This document shows positions 5,291-8,251 of a stretch of DNA of 8,251 nucleotides, one piece after another. A program made the translations under genes and the position numbers. The notes beneath the pieces are model-generated. The model did not search any database. It was not told where the DNA came from and saw nothing but the letters and a program-made list of their open reading frames with translations. The stretch spans positions 1-8,251 of the forward strand of contig VXXH01000731.1 in NCBI GenBank assembly GCA_009835515.1, read 5' to 3'. The stretch is from Candidatus Poribacteria bacterium. GTDB taxonomy: Bacteria > Poribacteria > WGA-4E > WGA-3G. Each line of letters starts with the position of its first letter. The stretch's first letter is position 1.

Positions 5291-6414
5291 TAGAAATCAG
5301 CGAACGCTCCATCATCTGGATGCCAGCACATCCCACGCCACCGAAAAGTTTCAACTCGAACCGCTTCAATAGCAGCGTCGTCCATATCCACACCGAGTCC
5401 AGGGGCTGTTGGTAGTTCAATAAATCCGTCTTTGAATACCAGAGGTGTTGAAAATAGCTCTTCTCCACGTCGGTGTCCACCTTCACATATCAGTAAATTC
5501 GGCACGGTTGCCATCACATGAACAGATGCTGCGACCCCGATAGGCCCCGCAGCGTTATGTGGAGCGATCGCTATGTTGTGGATTTCCGCCATCGCCGAGA
5601 TCTTTTTCAACTCCAGTATCCCACCGCAGTGGCGGATGTCGGGTTGTAAAATCGCGCACATCTCACGTTCAATTATCTCTCGAAAACCCCATCGTGTCAA
5701 ATGCCGTTCACCTGTCGCGATGGGTACCGTCGTTGATTTAGATAAAGTCAGCAGAGGTTCGTTGTTTTCTGGATGGCACGGCTCTTCAGCAAACAGGAGT
5801 CGAAACGGTTCTAATTCTTTAACGAGAATTATCGCCATTGTCGGGCTTAATCGCCGGTGCAAATCAACCGCAATATCAACTTCATCACCGACTGTCGTGC
5901 GCACCGCTGCGACGCGCGCCACCATCGTGTCAATTGCCTTCGGCGTATCTACAAATCGTACAGGCTGTGACGAAGCACCCATTTTCACAGCACGGAATCC
6001 GGTTGCAACTGCTTTTCTGGCACTCTCTGCACACGCCTCAGGTGTTGTGCCGCCGATACCCGTATAGACACGGATCCGCTTTCGTACCGAACCTCCTAAG
6101 AGTTTCCATACGGGCATCCCGACGACCTTGCCGAACACGTCCCACATCGCCATCTCAATACCACTCAGCGCACCAACCAATACAGGCATGCTCCGACTAT
6201 AACTTGACCGGTACATTGCTTGCCAGTGGTCTTCTATCTGTAGTGGATCTTTACCGATAAGGTATTCCGCCATGTCGTCCACGGCTTGCGCGACGACGCG
6301 CCAATGTTCGTAGTTCATCGGTTCACCGTAGCCGATCAAACCTTCATCGGTGAACATTTTCAGAATCATTGCGCGTCCTTGAATCGGTATCGTCTCAAAT
6401 CCAGTAATCTTCAT
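5290..6414 (-). CDS. Mandelate racemase/muconate lactonizing enzyme family protein, galactonate dehydratase-like
   Basis: This 374-residue enolase-superfamily enzyme has the N-terminal capping domain (1 to about 115) followed by the TIM barrel. K144 (R-A-V-K-M-G) occupies the second-strand Lys position. Metal-ligand candidates are D184 (V-D-L-H), the E210-E211 pair (F-A-E-E-P) and E236 (A-T-G-E-R). H186 and the D259/H286 pair (Q-P-D-I and A-P-H-N) match the acid/base arrangement of D-galactonate dehydratase. The K-L-x-P-F-like stretch after H186 also resembles that group. A sugar-acid dehydratase giving a 2-keto-3-deoxy acid is therefore the best guess; the exact substrate cannot be read. Start 6414 is chosen over 6492 because AGGA at 6426-6423 lies 8 nt upstream and the protein then begins with the typical M-K-I-T. 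It starts 10 nt after the Asp-box gene's stop, so the two form an operon. Confidence 0.88.
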   Translation of the reverse strand: MKITGFETIPIQGRAMILKMFTDEGLIGYGEPMNYEHWRVVAQAVDDMAEYLIGKDPLQIEDHWQAMYRSSYSRSMPVLVGALSGIEMAMWDVFGKVVGMPVWKLLGGSVRKRIRVYTGIGGTTPEACAESARKAVATGFRAVKMGASSQPVRFVDTPKAIDTMVARVAAVRTTVGDEVDIAVDLHRRLSPTMAIILVKELEPFRLLFAEEPCHPENNEPLLTLSKSTTVPIATGERHLTRWGFREIIEREMCAILQPDIRHCGGILELKKISAMAEIHNIAIAPHNAAGPIGVAASVHVMATVPNLLICEGGHRRGEELFSTPLVFKDGFIELPTAPGLGVDMDDAAIEAVRVETFRWRGMCWHPDDGAFADF

Positions 6415-6422
6415 AGTTGCCG

Positions 6423-6426
6423 TCCT
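6423..6426 (-). promoter_or_regulatory. Ribosome binding site of the enolase-superfamily gene
   Basis: AGGA on the minus strand overlaps the TAG stop codon (6427-6425) of the upstream Asp-box gene and lies 8 nt before ATG 6414. This supports translational coupling and the shorter start. Confidence 0.55.
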
Positions 6427-7489
6427 AAACCGGTCGCCACCGGATGATGCAGAAGTGTGAATTTCCTGTAGCGTTTTCCCATTTACTGACATCGCCGTAG
6501 CAGGAACCGATAAGAGTTAGTATATCTTCACCCTCTAAACTGATGTGTCGTGGAAAGCCAGCGACGTGTCCGTGACAGAGATAGTAGACCTCATCATGCC
6601 AATTTTTGCCGTTATCGTCGCTTACCATCGCGCGACCACTGCCGAGTTCTCTTGGATAACGGTGGTCATACGCTACAACAGCGCGGTTGTTAGAAAGCCC
6701 GATTGCTGCCCCGTGGCACTGCCCATGCACACTCGTCAATTGGCGCAGATCGGTCCATGTTTCGCCGTTGTCCGTTGAATCCGCGAGGAAAACGGTTTTG
6801 TTCGTGTGGGGCTGATCCGGTGGCCCCGGTTGGTAGCGGATGACCCCAAGCAGCTGCCCAGGGAAAAGTTCTGCAATATTGACCTCATTGCCGTAGTCCG
6901 ACAAAAAGAAACGGTTTGAAAAGGTGTGTCCATCATCGTCCGAAACGAAAACATAAGTCGGGTTCGTGCCTTCGTAAAACGGATCATCACGTCTTTTGAT
7001 AGGCAGCAGAAGCGTCCCATCGCTGAGTCGAGTCAGACTTGAACCAGCAACAGTTTTCTGAAAGGGTGCGACATCTATTTCGCTCGTCTGTTCCCAAGTC
7101 TCACCCTCATCATCGGATAGCCAGACAGTAGTCGGTTGTTCTTCACCCTGTTGGCTTACGTTAATCAGCTGCCCGTGACGATTGGCTTGCAACAACCATC
7201 CACTAAACCCGAACGCGGAAGGGTCTCTATTGAGGTGTTCCCAAGTCTTACCACCATCGGTGGACTTGGAAAAGATAGTCTGCTGCACGGCATAGATAAT
7301 CCCATCGGGGGTCAAAACGAGGTTCAACCCTTGATAATGCGCTTGTGGGTCCAAAGGCATGCGGGTTTTCTCTACTTCCACCTTGTTTAGAACACCACAG
7401 CAGGCATGTAGAATATAATCACCTGCTTGCATATCGCTCAATTGGATCGGAGTGACGATAACACTGCCCATATTTTCGGTTGATAGCAT
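6425..7489 (-). CDS. Asp-box (BNR repeat) beta-propeller protein, sialidase-like fold
   Basis: This 354-residue protein has five Asp-box motifs (S-x-D-x-G-x-T-W type): S76-W83, S125-W132, S183-F190, S238-W245 and S290-W297. Their spacing of roughly 50 residues indicates a six-bladed propeller of the sialidase/neuraminidase fold. The typical sialidase arginine triad and the N-terminal R-I-P motif are not evident, so real sialidase activity is doubtful; a different glycoside-active or carbohydrate-binding role is equally possible. There is no signal peptide, so it probably acts in the cytoplasm. ATG 7489 is chosen because GGGAG at 7502-7498 lies 8 nt upstream; the TTG at 7495 is only 2 nt from that site. 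It is first in an operon with the galactonate-dehydratase-like gene, suggesting a shared role in sugar or uronic/aldonic acid breakdown. Confidence 0.87.
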   Translation of the reverse strand: MLSTENMGSVIVTPIQLSDMQAGDYILHACCGVLNKVEVEKTRMPLDPQAHYQGLNLVLTPDGIIYAVQQTIFSKSTDGGKTWEHLNRDPSAFGFSGWLLQANRHGQLINVSQQGEEQPTTVWLSDDEGETWEQTSEIDVAPFQKTVAGSSLTRLSDGTLLLPIKRRDDPFYEGTNPTYVFVSDDDGHTFSNRFFLSDYGNEVNIAELFPGQLLGVIRYQPGPPDQPHTNKTVFLADSTDNGETWTDLRQLTSVHGQCHGAAIGLSNNRAVVAYDHRYPRELGSGRAMVSDDNGKNWHDEVYYLCHGHVAGFPRHISLEGEDILTLIGSCYGDVSKWENATGNSHFCIIRWRPV

Positions 7490-7497
7490 TTGCAAGA

Positions 7498-7511
7498 CTC
7501 CCTACAGTAGG
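7498..7511 (-). promoter_or_regulatory. Ribosome binding site and overlapping dyad of the Asp-box gene
   Basis: On the minus strand GGGAG (7502-7498) fixes ATG 7489 with 8-nt spacing. It overlaps an odd palindrome, CCTAC-A-GTAGG on the plus strand (7501-7511). The one-base centre suits a protein operator better than an RNA hairpin. The operator role is only a possibility. Confidence 0.4.
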
Positions 7512-7534
7512 TTTTCTCTTGTCCTAAGCGATGA

Positions 7535-7543
7535 ATTATGGCA
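7535..7543 (-). promoter_or_regulatory. Candidate extended -10 promoter for the minus-strand operon
   Basis: The minus strand reads TGCCATAAT, one mismatch from the extended -10 consensus TGnTATAAT. It lies about 46 nt before the Asp-box gene start. No good -35 accompanies it. Confidence 0.3.
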
Positions 7544-7568
7544 AAATATTTGAAATACCCATCCTGCT

Positions 7569-7597
7569 AATATACACCATAGTACCGGACAATGCAA
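7569..7597 (-). promoter_or_regulatory. Candidate sigma70-type promoter for the minus-strand operon
   Basis: On the minus strand TTGCAT (7597-7592) and TATATT (7574-7569) are separated by exactly 17 nt; the -10 matches five of six consensus bases and the -35 three. The region is the 133-nt divergent spacer. On the plus strand, TTGAAA (7550-7555) and TATACA (7571-7576) at 15-nt spacing are a weaker candidate for the methyltransferase gene. Confidence 0.33.
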
Positions 7598-7622
7598 GCC
7601 ATATTTGAAGGAAAAGAAATAT

Positions 7623-8251
7623 ATGAACATAAATGATGCGACTCGGAAACATTACAACGCGGCTGGTGTTCACCCGACAACCGATCCTGATAACCCGAAA
7701 TCACAATTTGCCGTTGATAGGTACGAGAACCACTTACCGAAGCTGATAAAGCCCGGCATGCGCGCATTAGACTTGGGCTGCAATGCAGGACGTTTTACCT
7801 TTGCCATGGAAGATATGGGAGCAATAGCAACAGGTATTGACTTCGCAGAGATTCCACTCCTCCACGCCAAAAAGGTGGCACAGAAAAGAAAGAGTCGCTG
7901 CCAGTTTAATATCGGGGATATGGCTGCACTACCTTACAAAGAGAATTCTTTCGATCTTGCGTTCCTTCCTCAAAATAATGGCTACTTATCATATCAAATG
8001 CTGGAGAGCTTAACCGTTCAACTTAAAGAAATCCTATTGGGCAACGGTATTTTCGTGGTAATTATGCACGATGAATTGGTCAAGAGAGCGGGAGAGGAAA
8101 CCCTTCCAGAGCGCTACGATGTCCAGACCGGTTTAATAGGAGGATGTCGTACAATTCCAGACAAAGGCACGTACGCGTCGCCATGGTGCTTCTGGACAGT
8201 TGCCTTTGCTAAGTACATTATTGAGAAGCATCTTCCTTTAGAAGATATAGA
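7623..8251 (+). CDS. Class I SAM-dependent methyltransferase, 3'-truncated by window end
   Basis: An open frame of 209 complete codons runs to the window edge without a stop. It begins with a short helical lead (N-D-A-T-R-K-H-Y-N), then the SAM-binding motif I, L49-D-L-G-C-N-A-G-R57. The acidic residue ending strand 2 is D73 (A-T-G-I-D-F), and G98-D99-M-A-A-L-P-Y with S-F-D111-L follow as motifs II-III of the Methyltransf_11/25 type. It transfers a methyl group from S-adenosylmethionine; the substrate cannot be told. A start at 7623 is supported by AAGGA at 7608-7612 with 10-nt spacing. It diverges from the Asp-box operon across a 133-nt spacer. The part after motif III (cysteine and tryptophan around about residues 180-190) is not a pattern I can place. 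Confidence 0.88.
   Translation, partial: MNINDATRKHYNAAGVHPTTDPDNPKSQFAVDRYENHLPKLIKPGMRALDLGCNAGRFTFAMEDMGAIATGIDFAEIPLLHAKKVAQKRKSRCQFNIGDMAALPYKENSFDLAFLPQNNGYLSYQMLESLTVQLKEILLGNGIFVVIMHDELVKRAGEETLPERYDVQTGLIGGCRTIPDKGTYASPWCFWTVAFAKYIIEKHLPLEDI

Noticed and set aside
5573..6067. 164-codon plus-strand open frame opposite the enolase-superfamily gene
   Set aside because: Antisense shadow; the minus strand carries all the metal-ligand and catalytic motifs.
6415..6492. 26-residue N-terminal extension of the enolase-superfamily protein
   Set aside because: It would overlap the end of the Asp-box gene, lacks a better ribosome binding site, and the family begins at M-K-I-T.

Overview
The window is gene-dense bacterial chromosome of intermediate base composition. 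Most Shine-Dalgarno sites are good and intergenic gaps are short. No phage, transposase, rRNA, tRNA or CRISPR feature was seen. The mix of genes is an orphan MoxR ATPase, a UDP-glucose dehydrogenase, a DUF309 protein, an Asp-box beta-propeller protein, and a galactonate-dehydratase-like enolase-superfamily enzyme. This mix recalls uncultured, sugar-rich lineages such as Candidatus Poribacteria, but that assignment is an inference from gene content and style and is weak.

Layout. (1) Positions 81-362 encode an HU-type DNA-binding protein, ending in a T-rich terminator. (2) Positions 363-657 are non-coding and hold two RNA-like inverted repeats; one has an 11-bp perfect outer stem enclosing two smaller hairpins. 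(3) Positions 658-2747 encode a heptose-7-phosphate-kinase-like GHMP sugar kinase followed within 11 nt by a MoxR AAA+ ATPase. (4) Positions 2748-2926 carry a 26-codon remnant of the C-terminus of a nucleotidyltransferase-like protein. (5) Positions 2927-4306 encode UDP-glucose 6-dehydrogenase. (6) A small palindromic element at 4323-4353 precedes a DUF309 gene whose conserved N-terminus lies upstream of any canonical start codon. (7) Positions 4991-5281 encode a small membrane-anchored zinc-ribbon protein. (8) On the minus strand, 7489 down to 5290, a two-gene operon encodes an Asp-box beta-propeller protein and a mandelate racemase/galactonate dehydratase-like enzyme. (9) Diverging from it at 7623 is a class I SAM-dependent methyltransferase that runs off the window end.

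Functionally, the sugar kinase and UDP-glucose dehydrogenase point to nucleotide-sugar and surface-polysaccharide synthesis. The minus-strand pair suggests sugar-acid catabolism. I see no convincing multi-gene novel system. The most useful observations are the nucleotidyltransferase remnant beside an orphan MoxR gene, the start-codon problem of the DUF309 gene, and the three-stem element at 393-448.
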